Source: UBA3006 sp036746695
GTDB lineage: Bacteria; Actinomycetota; Acidimicrobiia; Acidimicrobiales; Ilumatobacteraceae
DNA: 64,000 nt
Reading direction: 5' to 3'
Assembly: GCA_036746695.1 (NCBI GenBank)
Contig: DAIODP010000001.1
Span: forward strand, 1,612,001 to 1,676,000
The notes under the pieces are model-generated. The model saw only the letters and a program-made list of their open reading frames with translations. It had not been told where the DNA came from and ran no database searches. The translations under genes were made by a program, and so were the position numbers. Numbering within the stretch: the stretch's first letter is position 1; each line of letters begins with the position of its first letter. This document shows, one piece after another, positions 41,875 through 50,507 of the stretch.

Positions 41875-43062
41875 ATGAAGAGCTTTAAATTTGATGATCT
41901 CACTACGTCACCCCTTGTAATTGATGCCATCTACGAAGGTGGGACTATCGGAAACTTGAAGTCCGAAGTCATAAGCAAAGTGCTCTCGGTTGAGAACGAC
42001 AGAGGTGAAGTTCTGAAAGTTCACACGACTGGGGGGTTTCGTTATCGGGGGTCACTACCTAGTCCGCTTGTTGTTGCACTTACGTCAAACTCAAGCGAGC
42101 CAGCCTGGCCAGACTCAATAAATCCGTTCACGGGGCAATTGACCTATTTCGGTGATAATCGAAGCCCAGGCGAACTTCATGACACACATCTTGGAGGTAA
42201 CCAAATCCTCGCGGACTCTTTCGCTCGTTATGGAGATGGGAGTAAAGCCAGAGAATCTCTGCCAGTTTTCTTTTACTTCACGAAATGGAGTGGCTTCAGT
42301 CAACAGTTTCGAGGCCTAGTTGTGCCGGGTGGAATCGGTGTGACATCGGATGATCAACTCAGTGCGATTTGGAGAACCAAGAGTGGTTCTCGGTTTCAGA
42401 ACTACAGGGCCATCTTCACTGTTCTCAATATTCCTGAAATATCACGTCAGTGGATATCGGACCTAATGCTCGGTAAAGACAAGCTGATCAATGCTCCTGA
42501 AAACTATAGGCGGTGGGTGGCATCTGGAAGATATGAACCACTCGTGTCCGAAAACGTCGTTCAAGTTCGTACCAAACAGGAACAACTCCCACAGGACGAG
42601 GCAGGGTTTAAACTCATCGCACACATTCATAGTCGCTTTGAAGATAAACCGCATGATTTTGAACCAGTGGCGCTTGCGCTTTGGGGGTTGCTCAGCAAGT
42701 TACCGATGGATGCAGAAGTTACGCGTCAAGCGGTGGATGGAGGTCGTGATGCCTTCGGGGTTGTGCGCATTGGACCAACTAGTGATCCCCTCAGGTTGGA
42801 TTTTGCGCTTGAAGCAAAGTGTTATGCGTTAAAGAATTCAGTCGGAGTAAAAGAGACCAGCCGATTGATAAGTAGATTACGTCGCCATCACTTTGGTGTA
42901 CTTGTCACAACTTCGTATATCGGGAATCAGGCTTACGAAGAGATTCGTGAAGATGGCCACCCCGTGGTTTTGATGACGGGCGGAGATATCGCTAACGTCC
43001 TGCAAGCGAACGGACATGATACCGAGAAAAAACTTGACGACTGGATCAACACAATCGTTTAG
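41875..43062 (+). CDS. AspBHI/Mrr-like modification-dependent restriction enzyme
   Basis: A 395-aa protein (GTG 41872 directly upstream is an alternative start). The N-terminal half has beta-strand features of the SRA-like base-reading domain of AspBHI-type enzymes: KVHTTGGFRYRGSLPSPLVV, FTGQLTYFGDNR and QFRGLVVPGG. The C-terminal Mrr-type nuclease domain has AVDGGRDAFGVVRIG (D near 290) and LDFALEAKCYA (E-x-K near 313), then HHFGVLVTTSYIGNQAY and VVLMTGGDIANVL. Such enzymes cut DNA carrying modified cytosine, protecting against phages with modified genomes. It is the last gene before pckG and probably stands alone. Confidence 0.82.
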   Translation: MKSFKFDDLTTSPLVIDAIYEGGTIGNLKSEVISKVLSVENDRGEVLKVHTTGGFRYRGSLPSPLVVALTSNSSEPAWPDSINPFTGQLTYFGDNRSPGELHDTHLGGNQILADSFARYGDGSKARESLPVFFYFTKWSGFSQQFRGLVVPGGIGVTSDDQLSAIWRTKSGSRFQNYRAIFTVLNIPEISRQWISDLMLGKDKLINAPENYRRWVASGRYEPLVSENVVQVRTKQEQLPQDEAGFKLIAHIHSRFEDKPHDFEPVALALWGLLSKLPMDAEVTRQAVDGGRDAFGVVRIGPTSDPLRLDFALEAKCYALKNSVGVKETSRLISRLRRHHFGVLVTTSYIGNQAYEEIREDGHPVVLMTGGDIANVLQANGHDTEKKLDDWINTIV

Positions 43063-43195
43063 TTGGTTGCGCAGGTCTTTGGGGTTTCATAAATCACAAA
43101 TGTGTCAACTGAACCACCAAAATCAAAAATTCAATTACAGCGAGCCATTGAAGCGCTTACATAACGGTGTCCTAAAATTCATGTTTAAAGAGTGC

Positions 43196-44986
43196 TTAAT
43201 TTAGCGAACTCTCCAGAGCATCTAGCGCAGTTGCAAGTTCGCTTGGCAGGCGGTCACCGAAGGCGGCGTAGTGGTCGCGGATTTGGGGGACGGCCTCGCG
43301 CCAGCCCGGGACGTCCACCGAGGTGATGGCCTCGAGATCTTGGGCGTTGATGTGGAGGCCGTTTGTATCGAGGGAGTCGGTGGTGGGGAGGTAGCCGATG
43401 GGGGTTTGTTTTGCTTCGGCGGTGCCGTTGAGGCGGTCGAAGACCCATTTGAGGACACGGCTGTTTTCGCCGTAGCCCGGCCACATGAAGTTGCCCGCTT
43501 CGTCGCGGCGGAACCAGTTGACGAAGAAGATTTGGGGGAGTTTTTCTTTATCGGTCTTTGTTCCTACTTGGAGCCAATGCTTGAAGTAGTCGGCCATGTT
43601 GTAGCCGCAGAAGGGGAGCATGGCCATTGGGTCGAAGCGGAGCTTGCCGACAGTGCCGCCGGCGGCGGCGGTGGTTTCGGAGGCCATGATGGAGCCGAGG
43701 AAGACACCGTGGTTCCAGTCGAAGGCTTGGGTCACGAGTGGGACAGTGGTGCGGCGGCGGCCACCGAAGAGGATTGCAGAGATGGGGACGCCATTTGGGT
43801 CTTGCCATTCGGGGGCAATGCTGGGGCACTGGCTGGCGGGGGTGGTGAAGCGTGCGTTGGGGTGGGCTGCGGGTGCTTCGTTGTCTTTTGTCCAGGCGTT
43901 GTTCTTCCAGTCGGTGATTCCGGATGGAGTTTCCTTGGTCATGCCTTCCCACCAGACGTCGCCTTCAGATGTGAGGGCGGTGTTGGTGAAGATGGAGTTG
44001 CCCCACATGGTGCGCATGGCGTTGAGGTTTGTTTCGTCGCTGGTGAAGGGGGCGACGCCGAAGAAGCCGGCCTCGGGGTTGATGGCGTAGAGCTGGCCGT
44101 CGGGGCCGTACTTCATCCAGCAGATGTCGTCACCAATGGTTTCGGCTTTCCAGCCTGGGATGGTTGGGACGAGCATGGCGAGGTTGGTTTTGCCGCAGGC
44201 GGATGGGAATGCGGCGGCGATGTATTTGGATTCGTTTTGTGGGTTGGTGAGTTTGAGAATGAGCATGTGCTCGGCGAGCCAGCCGTTGTCGCGGGCCATG
44301 ACGGAAGCAATGCGAAGAGCGAAACACTTTTTGCCGAGGAGGGCGTTGCCGCCGTAGCCGGAACCGAAGCTTTGGATTTCGCGGGTTTCGGGGAAGTGCA
44401 CGATGTATTTGTTGTCGGGGTTGCATGGCCAGGAGACATCTTTTTGGCCGGGTGCAAGTGGGGCGCCGACGGAGTGCACGCAGGGAACCCACTGATTGTT
44501 GCCGAGGGCATCGAGTGCGCCTTGGCCCATGCGGGTCATGATTCGCATGCTGACGGCAACGTAGGCGCTGTCGGTGAGTTGCACGCCGATGTGTGCGATG
44601 GGGGAACCGAGTGGGCCCATGCTGAAGGGGACGACGTACATCATGCGGCCGCGCATGGCGCCGGTGTAGAGCTTCTTCATTTCGGCGCGCATCTCGTTGG
44701 GGTCGCGCCAGTTGTTGTTGGGGCCTGCATCGATTTGGTTTGTTGAGCAGATGTAGGTGCGGTCTTCAACGCGGGCGACATCGCCCGGATCGGAGTGTGC
44801 CCAATAGGAGTTGGGGCGTGTGGATTCGTTCAGTTTGGTGAAGGTGCCTGCAAGGACCAAGTCTTCGCAGAGATCGTTGTATTCCTTTTCGCTGCCGTCG
44901 CACCAGTAGACGTCGTCGGGCTGCAAGATGTCGGCCCAATCGTTTACCCATTGTTTAAGTGCTGCGTTTTGTGTTTTGCCGCTCAT
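43196..44986 (-). CDS. pckG: Phosphoenolpyruvate carboxykinase (GTP)
   Basis: A 596-aa enzyme, normal length. It converts oxaloacetate and GTP to phosphoenolpyruvate, CO2 and GDP, linking the TCA cycle to gluconeogenesis. It contains the P-loop with the reactive Cys, AAFPSACGKTNLAML, the substrate region GGNALLGKKCFALRIAS, the metal-binding IGDDICWM, FGGRRRTTVPLV, and the C-terminal guanine-pocket segment FVNWFRRDEAGNFMWPGYGENSR. The GTP class is usual in actinobacteria. It lies two bases after a small cold-shock-like gene and is likely co-transcribed with it. The 3' end abuts the accessory island, and a decayed copy of that end lies about 5.8 kb away. Confidence 0.97.
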   Translation of the reverse strand: MSGKTQNAALKQWVNDWADILQPDDVYWCDGSEKEYNDLCEDLVLAGTFTKLNESTRPNSYWAHSDPGDVARVEDRTYICSTNQIDAGPNNNWRDPNEMRAEMKKLYTGAMRGRMMYVVPFSMGPLGSPIAHIGVQLTDSAYVAVSMRIMTRMGQGALDALGNNQWVPCVHSVGAPLAPGQKDVSWPCNPDNKYIVHFPETREIQSFGSGYGGNALLGKKCFALRIASVMARDNGWLAEHMLILKLTNPQNESKYIAAAFPSACGKTNLAMLVPTIPGWKAETIGDDICWMKYGPDGQLYAINPEAGFFGVAPFTSDETNLNAMRTMWGNSIFTNTALTSEGDVWWEGMTKETPSGITDWKNNAWTKDNEAPAAHPNARFTTPASQCPSIAPEWQDPNGVPISAILFGGRRRTTVPLVTQAFDWNHGVFLGSIMASETTAAAGGTVGKLRFDPMAMLPFCGYNMADYFKHWLQVGTKTDKEKLPQIFFVNWFRRDEAGNFMWPGYGENSRVLKWVFDRLNGTAEAKQTPIGYLPTTDSLDTNGLHINAQDLEAITSVDVPGWREAVPQIRDHYAAFGDRLPSELATALDALESSLN

Positions 44987-44988
44987 GG

Positions 44989-45210
44989 TTAGTAGCCCGG
45001 AGTTTTCATGTCGATTTCGGAGCCAAGGCTGAGCTGTGTTGCTTGCTTGTTGGCATTGAGTTGGAAGATGACGCGTTGGCCTTGGCGAAGCATGCGAAAG
45101 ATGGAGCCGTCGAGGGCGTTTGGTGCAAGTTCATAATCGTTCATGTCGGAGTCGCACATGATGACGCCATCACCACTTGTTGGGTCGTAGGCCTTGACTA
45201 CACCTTGCAT
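44989..45210 (-). CDS. 73-aa cold-shock-domain-like protein
   Basis: ATG 45210 is preceded by GGAGG at good distance; the frame is open further upstream but without signals. The sequence MQGVVKAYDPTSGDGVIM and RQGQRVIFQLNANKQATQLSLG follows the plan of a cold-shock OB-fold (first strand with G-V-V-K-x-Y, last strands with G-Q-x-V-x-F), but the RNA-binding aromatic motifs (GFGFI, VFVH) are replaced by GDGVIM and YELA. So nucleic-acid binding is uncertain. It is the first gene of the two-gene pckG operon, two bases apart. Confidence 0.65.
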   Translation of the reverse strand: MQGVVKAYDPTSGDGVIMCDSDMNDYELAPNALDGSIFRMLRQGQRVIFQLNANKQATQLSLGSEIDMKTPGY

Positions 45211-45290
45211 TGCTGCCTCCATTTGGCCTGCCGGTTGGCTGGCTTTTTGTCTGTCTGAAATTGTGTCAGAAAGGAGGGGCTGGAGACATA

Positions 45291-45319
45291 TTGACAGGGG
45301 CGATTTGGGGGTATATCTG
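45291..45319 (+). promoter_or_regulatory. Promoter candidate for the DAK/DegV gene
   Basis: TTGACA (45291-45296) is followed after 17 bases by TATCTG (45314-45319), or after 15 by TATATC (45312-45317). It sits in the 176-base gap between the divergent cold-shock-like gene and the DAK-domain gene at the proper distance from ATG 45387. An inverted TCTGA...TCAGA pair lies about 20 bases upstream. Confidence 0.5.
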
Positions 45320-45386
45320 GGAAGGTGATGACAGCCATCACACGGCCCGATCTTGGCTGGGGGCGCCGATTCTGTACGATTTGTCA

Positions 45387-47072
45387 ATGCCCGTACTCGA
45401 GCAATTTGGGGCTGACGCCTTACGTGAAACGGTGATCACCTTTCGTGACACCATGCGCGCGCACCAAGAGGGCATCAACCGACTGAACGTGTACCCAGTG
45501 CCCGATGGCGACACGGGCACCAACATGACCCGCACGTTGGATGCGGTGGTGGCCGAGCTTGAAGGGGCCGACGCGGGGTTGGAGACAACATGCGAGGCAA
45601 TTAGCCACGGGTCGTTGATGGGGGCGCGTGGAAATAGTGGTGTGATCCTGAGCCAGATTTTGCGGGGGCTTGCAGCAACGATGCGCACGAACACGCCGCC
45701 AACGGCAACCAAGTTGGCCGATGCGTTGAAGGCAGCAAGTGTTGCTGCATACGAAGCGGTGTTGAAACCGATTGAAGGAACGATTTTGACGGTGGTGCGC
45801 GAGACGGCCGATGCGGCGCAACGTGCGGCGCACGATGGTGCAACGTTGGCAGCAATGTTGCATGTGGCGCGGGCAGCGGGGCGCACAGCGCTTGCCAACA
45901 CGCCAGAGCAATTGCCGGTGTTGAAGGATGCGGGCGTTGTTGATGCGGGTGGTGCGGGGTTCTTGTTGTTGATGGACTCGGCGTTGCATGTGGTGGACGG
46001 CGAGCCGTTGCCGGAGCCTGAAGATGTTGCGGGGCCAACGTCGGAACAGTTGGAGCGCGTGATGCAGCGTGCGGCAAACGATGGCGTGGTGGACGTGAGC
46101 GAGTTGCGTTACGAAGTGATGTTCTTGTTGAACATTGAAGACGCGAAGTCGAAAGCGTTTATGGAGGCGTGGGGCAAGATTGGCGACTCGATCGTGGTGG
46201 TTGGTGGCGACGGGCTATACAACTGCCACGTGCACACCAACGACATTGGTGCGGCAATTGAGGCGCCGTTGGAGTTGGGTGGAAAGCCGTTCAAGATTCG
46301 CGTAACGGATTTGTTTGAAGAAGTTGCCGAAGAGCATGCGCAACGCGAAGCCGAGTTGGGTGTAGAGCACACAGCGCCGGTGCGAAGGCCGGCAGTGAAG
46401 CAACTGCCGCCAGTGAACTGCGCGGTGGTGGCGGTGTGTAGTGGCGACGGGTTGGCCGAGTTGTTTGGGCAGATGAATGTGCAAGGTGTGGTGACAGGTG
46501 GGCAAACAATGAACCCATCGACAGCCGAGTTGTTGGACGCTGTTGAACACATGAATGCGCAGCAAGTGGTGATCTTGCCGAACAACAAGAACATCATTCC
46601 TGTTGCTAATCAGATCAATGCACTGACGAAGAAAGATGTGCGCGTGGTGCCAACGTGCTCTATGGCCGAGGCTTTGGCGGCGTTGGTGTTTTACGACCCA
46701 GAGGCTGATGCGGCAGTGAACGCTGAGGCGATGACGGGTGCGGCCGAGGCGGTTGCGACGGGTGAAATCACGCAGGCAGTGCGCGACACGAACACCGATG
46801 TGGGGCCAGTGAAGAATGGCGACTGGATTGGTTTGGTGCGCGGCGACGGCGTGGTTGCGGTGGGCGGCACGATGGTGGCTGCAACAACGCAATTGCTGGA
46901 CGCGTTGATAACGCCGGGGCGCGAGTTATTGACCATGATTACGGGCGACTTGGCAACATCACGACAGATTGAAGAAGTGATTGCGTACTTGTCGGAGAAT
47001 CACCCCGATGTAGAAGTTGAAGTGCATGCAGGCGGGCAACCGCTGTACCCATTTTTGTTTGGTGTTGAATAA
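45387..47072 (+). CDS. DAK-phosphatase/FakA-like fatty acid kinase subunit
   Basis: A 561-aa protein from ATG 45387. Residues 1-200 are a DhaL (DAK2) ATP-binding domain: NRLNVYPVPDGDTGTNM carries the metal-binding Asp cluster, and ISHGSLMGARGNSGVILSQ the nucleotide loop. A middle domain follows (SELRYEVMFLLNIEDAKSKAF), and the C-terminus resembles the FakA C domain (VVTGGQTMNPSTAELLDAVE, ILPNNKNIIPVANQ). FakA phosphorylates fatty acids presented by FakB (DegV) proteins. No fakB is in the window. The recG start follows 12 bases later; in many Gram-positives this gene also precedes recG. Confidence 0.88.
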   Translation: MPVLEQFGADALRETVITFRDTMRAHQEGINRLNVYPVPDGDTGTNMTRTLDAVVAELEGADAGLETTCEAISHGSLMGARGNSGVILSQILRGLAATMRTNTPPTATKLADALKAASVAAYEAVLKPIEGTILTVVRETADAAQRAAHDGATLAAMLHVARAAGRTALANTPEQLPVLKDAGVVDAGGAGFLLLMDSALHVVDGEPLPEPEDVAGPTSEQLERVMQRAANDGVVDVSELRYEVMFLLNIEDAKSKAFMEAWGKIGDSIVVVGGDGLYNCHVHTNDIGAAIEAPLELGGKPFKIRVTDLFEEVAEEHAQREAELGVEHTAPVRRPAVKQLPPVNCAVVAVCSGDGLAELFGQMNVQGVVTGGQTMNPSTAELLDAVEHMNAQQVVILPNNKNIIPVANQINALTKKDVRVVPTCSMAEALAALVFYDPEADAAVNAEAMTGAAEAVATGEITQAVRDTNTDVGPVKNGDWIGLVRGDGVVAVGGTMVAATTQLLDALITPGRELLTMITGDLATSRQIEEVIAYLSENHPDVEVEVHAGGQPLYPFLFGVE

Positions 47073-47084
47073 ACGAGGCGGGGC

Positions 47085-49211
47085 GTGACCGAGCCAATCA
47101 CGCTGCGCGAACTTGAGGGGCTGGATGTAGAGATCCTCAAGGGCGTAGGAGAAAAGCGCAAGGCTGCGCTGCACGAATTTGGTATCGACAACGTGTTGGA
47201 GTTGTTGACCACGTACCCGAGGCGATGGGTAGACCGCACCGCAGAGGCGCGAGTGAGCGACTTGGTGCCGGGGCAAGAAGCGTTGGTGTTGGTGGAAGTG
47301 CGCAGTGTGAGCAAGCGGCCGATGAAGGGTGGGCGCACCATGGTGTCGGTGTCGGTAGGCGACGGCACGGGCAGGTTGACCGCAACATTTTTTAATCAGC
47401 CATGGCGAGCGAAGCAGATGTATGAGGGGTTGCAGGTGGCCATGTTTGGCAAAGCCGACATGTACAAGGGCGCGTTGCAAATGACGAACCCGATTGTTGA
47501 TTTGATTGGCGACCGCACGGGGCGCATTGTGCCGATTTACCCGCAAAGCGATAAGGCCAATGTGAGCACGTGGGAGTTGGCGGGTTGGATAGAAAACGCA
47601 CTGGAGCGATGCAAGGTGCGGGGGTTGCTCGACCCGGTGCCGCAGCAGGTGTGCGAAACCTATGGGCTTGTGGATCGAACCACTGCGTTGTGGGGCATAC
47701 ACCTGCCCGACACGTTGACGAGGAAGGACGACGCGCGCAAACGATTGGCGTTTGACGAACTGCTGCGCGTGCAGTTGGTGTTGGTGGCGCGCAAGCGTGC
47801 GTTCGAGCGTGACAGCACGGGCATTCTCCATGTGGTTGGTGGCGAATTGCAGAAACGATTTGTTGCGGCGTTGCCGTTTCCCTTGACTGGTGCGCAAGCG
47901 CGAGTGATTGGCGAAATAGAAACCGACCTTGCCGGCCCGCACCCCATGCACAGGTTGTTGCAAGGCGATGTGGGTAGTGGAAAGACAGTGGTTGCGGTGG
48001 CGGCAATGTTGGCAGCGGTGCAAGGCGGGCATCAAGGCGCGTTGATGGCGCCAACCGAAGTGTTGGCCGAACAACATTTTGTTGGTGTGTCTCAGTTGCT
48101 TGACGGGCTGCAGGTGCCAGATCCAAACAACTTGTTTGGCGACAGGCAGTTGCGAGTGGAGTTGCTGACAAGCCGTGTAACAGGCGAGAGGCGAAGGCAA
48201 CTATTGAGTGATTTGGCTAGCGGGCAAATAGACGTACTTATAGGTACACACGCACTGATTCAGGACGGGGTGCAGTTTGCCAGCCTGGGTGTGGTGGTGA
48301 TTGACGAGCAGCACCGGTTTGGTGTGGAGCAGCGCGCGGCGCTTGGCAAGAAGGGAGCCGATGCTTCAACGCCCGATGTGTTGGTGATGACGGCGACACC
48401 TATTCCGCGAACAGCAGCAATGACGGTGTACGGCGACTTGGACGTGAGTGTGTTGGACGAACTGCCGCCAGGGCGAACCCCGATTGTGACGAAGTGGGCG
48501 GCGGGGCCGTTGTTGGAGCAAATGATGTGGGGCGAAATGCGCGACGCGGTTGCGGCGGGGCAGCAAGGTTTTGTGGTGTGCCCGTTGATTGAGGAAAGCG
48601 ACAAGTTGGAAGTTGCGTCGGCCGAGCAAGTGTTCGAACGCTTGGGCCAAGAAGAGCTGCAGGGTTTGCGGTTGGGGTTGTTGCACGGGCGCATGTCGTC
48701 GAGCGACAAAGAGCTAACGATGAACAGGTTTCGCGACCGCGAGTTAGACGTGTTGGTGGCAACCACAGTGATTGAGGTGGGTGTCGACGTGCCGAACGCA
48801 ACGATGATGGTGGTGCTGGATGCCGACAGGTTTGGCATTGCGCAGTTGCACCAATTGCGTGGGCGAGTAGGGCGCGGAAAGATTGCGTCCAAATGTTGGT
48901 TGCAAACAAGCGACCCCGAGACGTCGTCGCCACGGGTGGATGCGCTGGTGGATTCGACCGACGGGTTTTATTTGGCCGAGGTGGACTTGGAGTTGCGCGG
49001 AGAAGGAACGATTATGAACACGGCGCAGAAGGGTGCAAGCGATTTGAAGCTGGCATCGTTACGACGCGACCGCGACTTGATTGACATGGCCCGCGAGGCT
49101 GCGTTTTCCATAGTGGATAGCGACCCAACTTTGGGCGGGCATGCCGGCCTGCGTGACGAACTGGAGTTGCTGCTTACCCCTGAGGAAGAGGAATTTCTCT
49201 TTAAGAGCTAA
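47085..49211 (+). CDS. recG: ATP-dependent DNA helicase RecG
   Basis: A 708-aa helicase starting at GTG with GAGGCGGGGC upstream. The N-terminal wedge/OB domain (MVSVSVGDGTGRLTATFFNQ) binds branched DNA. Helicase motifs: LLQGDVGSGKTVVAVAA (I), LMAPTEVLAEQHF (Ia), VVIDEQHRFGV (II), MTATPIPRTAAM (III), VATTVIEVGVDVPNA (V) and QLHQLRGRVGRG (VI). RecG reverses stalled forks and branch-migrates Holliday junctions. Slightly short of the E. coli protein, usual for actinobacteria. Its last 11 bases overlap the convergent TetR gene. Confidence 0.97.
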   Translation: MTEPITLRELEGLDVEILKGVGEKRKAALHEFGIDNVLELLTTYPRRWVDRTAEARVSDLVPGQEALVLVEVRSVSKRPMKGGRTMVSVSVGDGTGRLTATFFNQPWRAKQMYEGLQVAMFGKADMYKGALQMTNPIVDLIGDRTGRIVPIYPQSDKANVSTWELAGWIENALERCKVRGLLDPVPQQVCETYGLVDRTTALWGIHLPDTLTRKDDARKRLAFDELLRVQLVLVARKRAFERDSTGILHVVGGELQKRFVAALPFPLTGAQARVIGEIETDLAGPHPMHRLLQGDVGSGKTVVAVAAMLAAVQGGHQGALMAPTEVLAEQHFVGVSQLLDGLQVPDPNNLFGDRQLRVELLTSRVTGERRRQLLSDLASGQIDVLIGTHALIQDGVQFASLGVVVIDEQHRFGVEQRAALGKKGADASTPDVLVMTATPIPRTAAMTVYGDLDVSVLDELPPGRTPIVTKWAAGPLLEQMMWGEMRDAVAAGQQGFVVCPLIEESDKLEVASAEQVFERLGQEELQGLRLGLLHGRMSSSDKELTMNRFRDRELDVLVATTVIEVGVDVPNATMMVVLDADRFGIAQLHQLRGRVGRGKIASKCWLQTSDPETSSPRVDALVDSTDGFYLAEVDLELRGEGTIMNTAQKGASDLKLASLRRDRDLIDMAREAAFSIVDSDPTLGGHAGLRDELELLLTPEEEEFLFKS

Positions 49212-49818
49212 CAGTTCTTTGGGCCGAATTGCGAATTTGGTTGACCAGCATTGCTCGGTAATCGTCGGCCGAGATCTTGTCTTCATCCACCAAGTCGTAA
49301 TAGACGAACATCAAGTTGAACATGATGATGGTCATGAAGCGGGCGTCGAAACCGCGCTCTTCTGCCGGCAGTTTGTGGCGGTTTGCTTCGATGGTGTCGC
49401 GCATCCAGCGATAGGTAGACGTGGTGACGGCTTTGATGCGTTCGTTCAACTCGGGGTTTTCGAGTGCGGTTGCAAGCACTTGCAAGCGAAAGTCTCGTGC
49501 ATGTTTTGTTTCTTCGGCAGGGTTTGGCATGAGTCGTGCAAAGTCTTCGAGTGAGAGCGAATCGTTAACGGCAAGCCATGCTTCTACTTTGGTTTGAAAC
49601 GACAGACGGAAATCGTCGTACATGTCGCCCAAAACACGGGCGAGTACACCATTACGGTCGACGAAGTAGCGGTAGATGAGTGTGATGGAAGTGTCGGCGC
49701 CCTTTGCAACATCTTGCACGCGCATGCCGATGATGCCTTTTTCAAGAATTTCCTTGCGAGCGCTGTCCAAGATTCGCTTCTTGGAATCGGTCCCATTATT
49801 AAAATTGTTTACGCTCAT
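49201..49818 (-). CDS. TetR-family transcriptional regulator
   Basis: A 205-aa regulator. Residues 12-60 carry the TetR DNA-binding domain: SKKRILDSARKEILEKGI, then MRVQDVAKGADTSITLIYRYF, the helix-turn-helix with the typical Y-R-Y-F end. The C-terminal ligand domain is unrelated to well-known subfamilies. It lies next to a second TetR gene with the same domain plan, on the same strand; the two are probably diverged duplicates. Target genes unknown. Confidence 0.9.
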   Translation of the reverse strand: MSVNNFNNGTDSKKRILDSARKEILEKGIIGMRVQDVAKGADTSITLIYRYFVDRNGVLARVLGDMYDDFRLSFQTKVEAWLAVNDSLSLEDFARLMPNPAEETKHARDFRLQVLATALENPELNERIKAVTTSTYRWMRDTIEANRHKLPAEERGFDARFMTIIMFNLMFVYYDLVDEDKISADDYRAMLVNQIRNSAQRTVSS

Positions 49819-49884
49819 ATAACAAATATAGAGAGCGGGGAGGCCTTGGGTGGTCTGGAGAAATAAATTAACTTAACTTTTTGT

Positions 49885-50487
49885 CTACGTCAGTAAATAG
49901 CGATTCAGGAAGTCAGCCATGAACGCCCGGTAGGCGGTATCGCTCAGGGGCTTGTCGGGGTTGACGTCGTGGATGCTGAATGAGAACCCCATGGCCTGCA
50001 CAGCAAAGGCAACGACTTCCTCGTCAACTTGGATCTTGGATCCAGATCGTTCTCGAACGAGGTGAATCAACTCCCGAGTTGCATGTTGGATGGTTTGCTG
50101 GGCTTTACCTACTGCCTTGCGCAGTTTTGGGCTCTCGTAACTGGAAGCGAAGATCAGTGTGCGCAACTTGCGCTGCCTCAAACGAAAGGCGTCTGAAGGC
50201 ATGGGTAGGGCCTGTAGCAGTACATCAACGGTGATGTCGGTTTTGGTGGCTTCGACAAGCGCGCGAATGTTGTTGATGTCGTTGAGGTAGAAGTCTTCGA
50301 TTGTCTCGCTCAGCACCGTTGCCAGCAACTGCTCGCGGTCGCCAAAAAGTTTGTAAATAAGAGGAACAGAAACTTCGGCTTTCTTTGCGATGTTGGCGAC
50401 GCGCATGCCGACGATGCCGTTCTTTTCAATTTCCGCAATTGTGCACGCACGAATGCGCTTCTCTGCGTCTGCAACTTTTGCTGGCAT
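49885..50487 (-). CDS. TetR-family transcriptional regulator
   Basis: A 200-aa regulator from ATG 50487 (longer upstream frame has no signals). The DNA-binding helices are AEKRIRACTIAEIEKNGIVG and MRVANIAKKAEVSVPLIYKLF. The motif MRV-x-x-(IV)AK and I-Y-[KR]-x-F is shared with the neighbouring TetR, supporting a tandem duplication. It starts 20 bases downstream of the surface-protein stop, so it might be transcribed with that gene and regulate it. Confidence 0.88.
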   Translation of the reverse strand: MPAKVADAEKRIRACTIAEIEKNGIVGMRVANIAKKAEVSVPLIYKLFGDREQLLATVLSETIEDFYLNDINNIRALVEATKTDITVDVLLQALPMPSDAFRLRQRKLRTLIFASSYESPKLRKAVGKAQQTIQHATRELIHLVRERSGSKIQVDEEVVAFAVQAMGFSFSIHDVNPDKPLSDTAYRAFMADFLNRYLLT

Positions 50488-50507
50488 GACTTCCCCCGAG
50501 GGAAAGT

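Noticed and set aside
10186..43195. Prophage or integrative conjugative element
   Set aside because: No integrase, transposase, capsid, relaxase or tRNA-linked attachment site was found; only the pckG remnant hints at integration.
43271..44746. 491-codon plus-strand gene opposite pckG
   Set aside because: Shadow frame of the strongly conserved pckG; composition is Gly/Val/Ala-rich with no motifs.
45210..45386. N-terminal extension of the DAK-domain protein
   Set aside because: This stretch holds the divergent promoter region and no conserved protein sequence.
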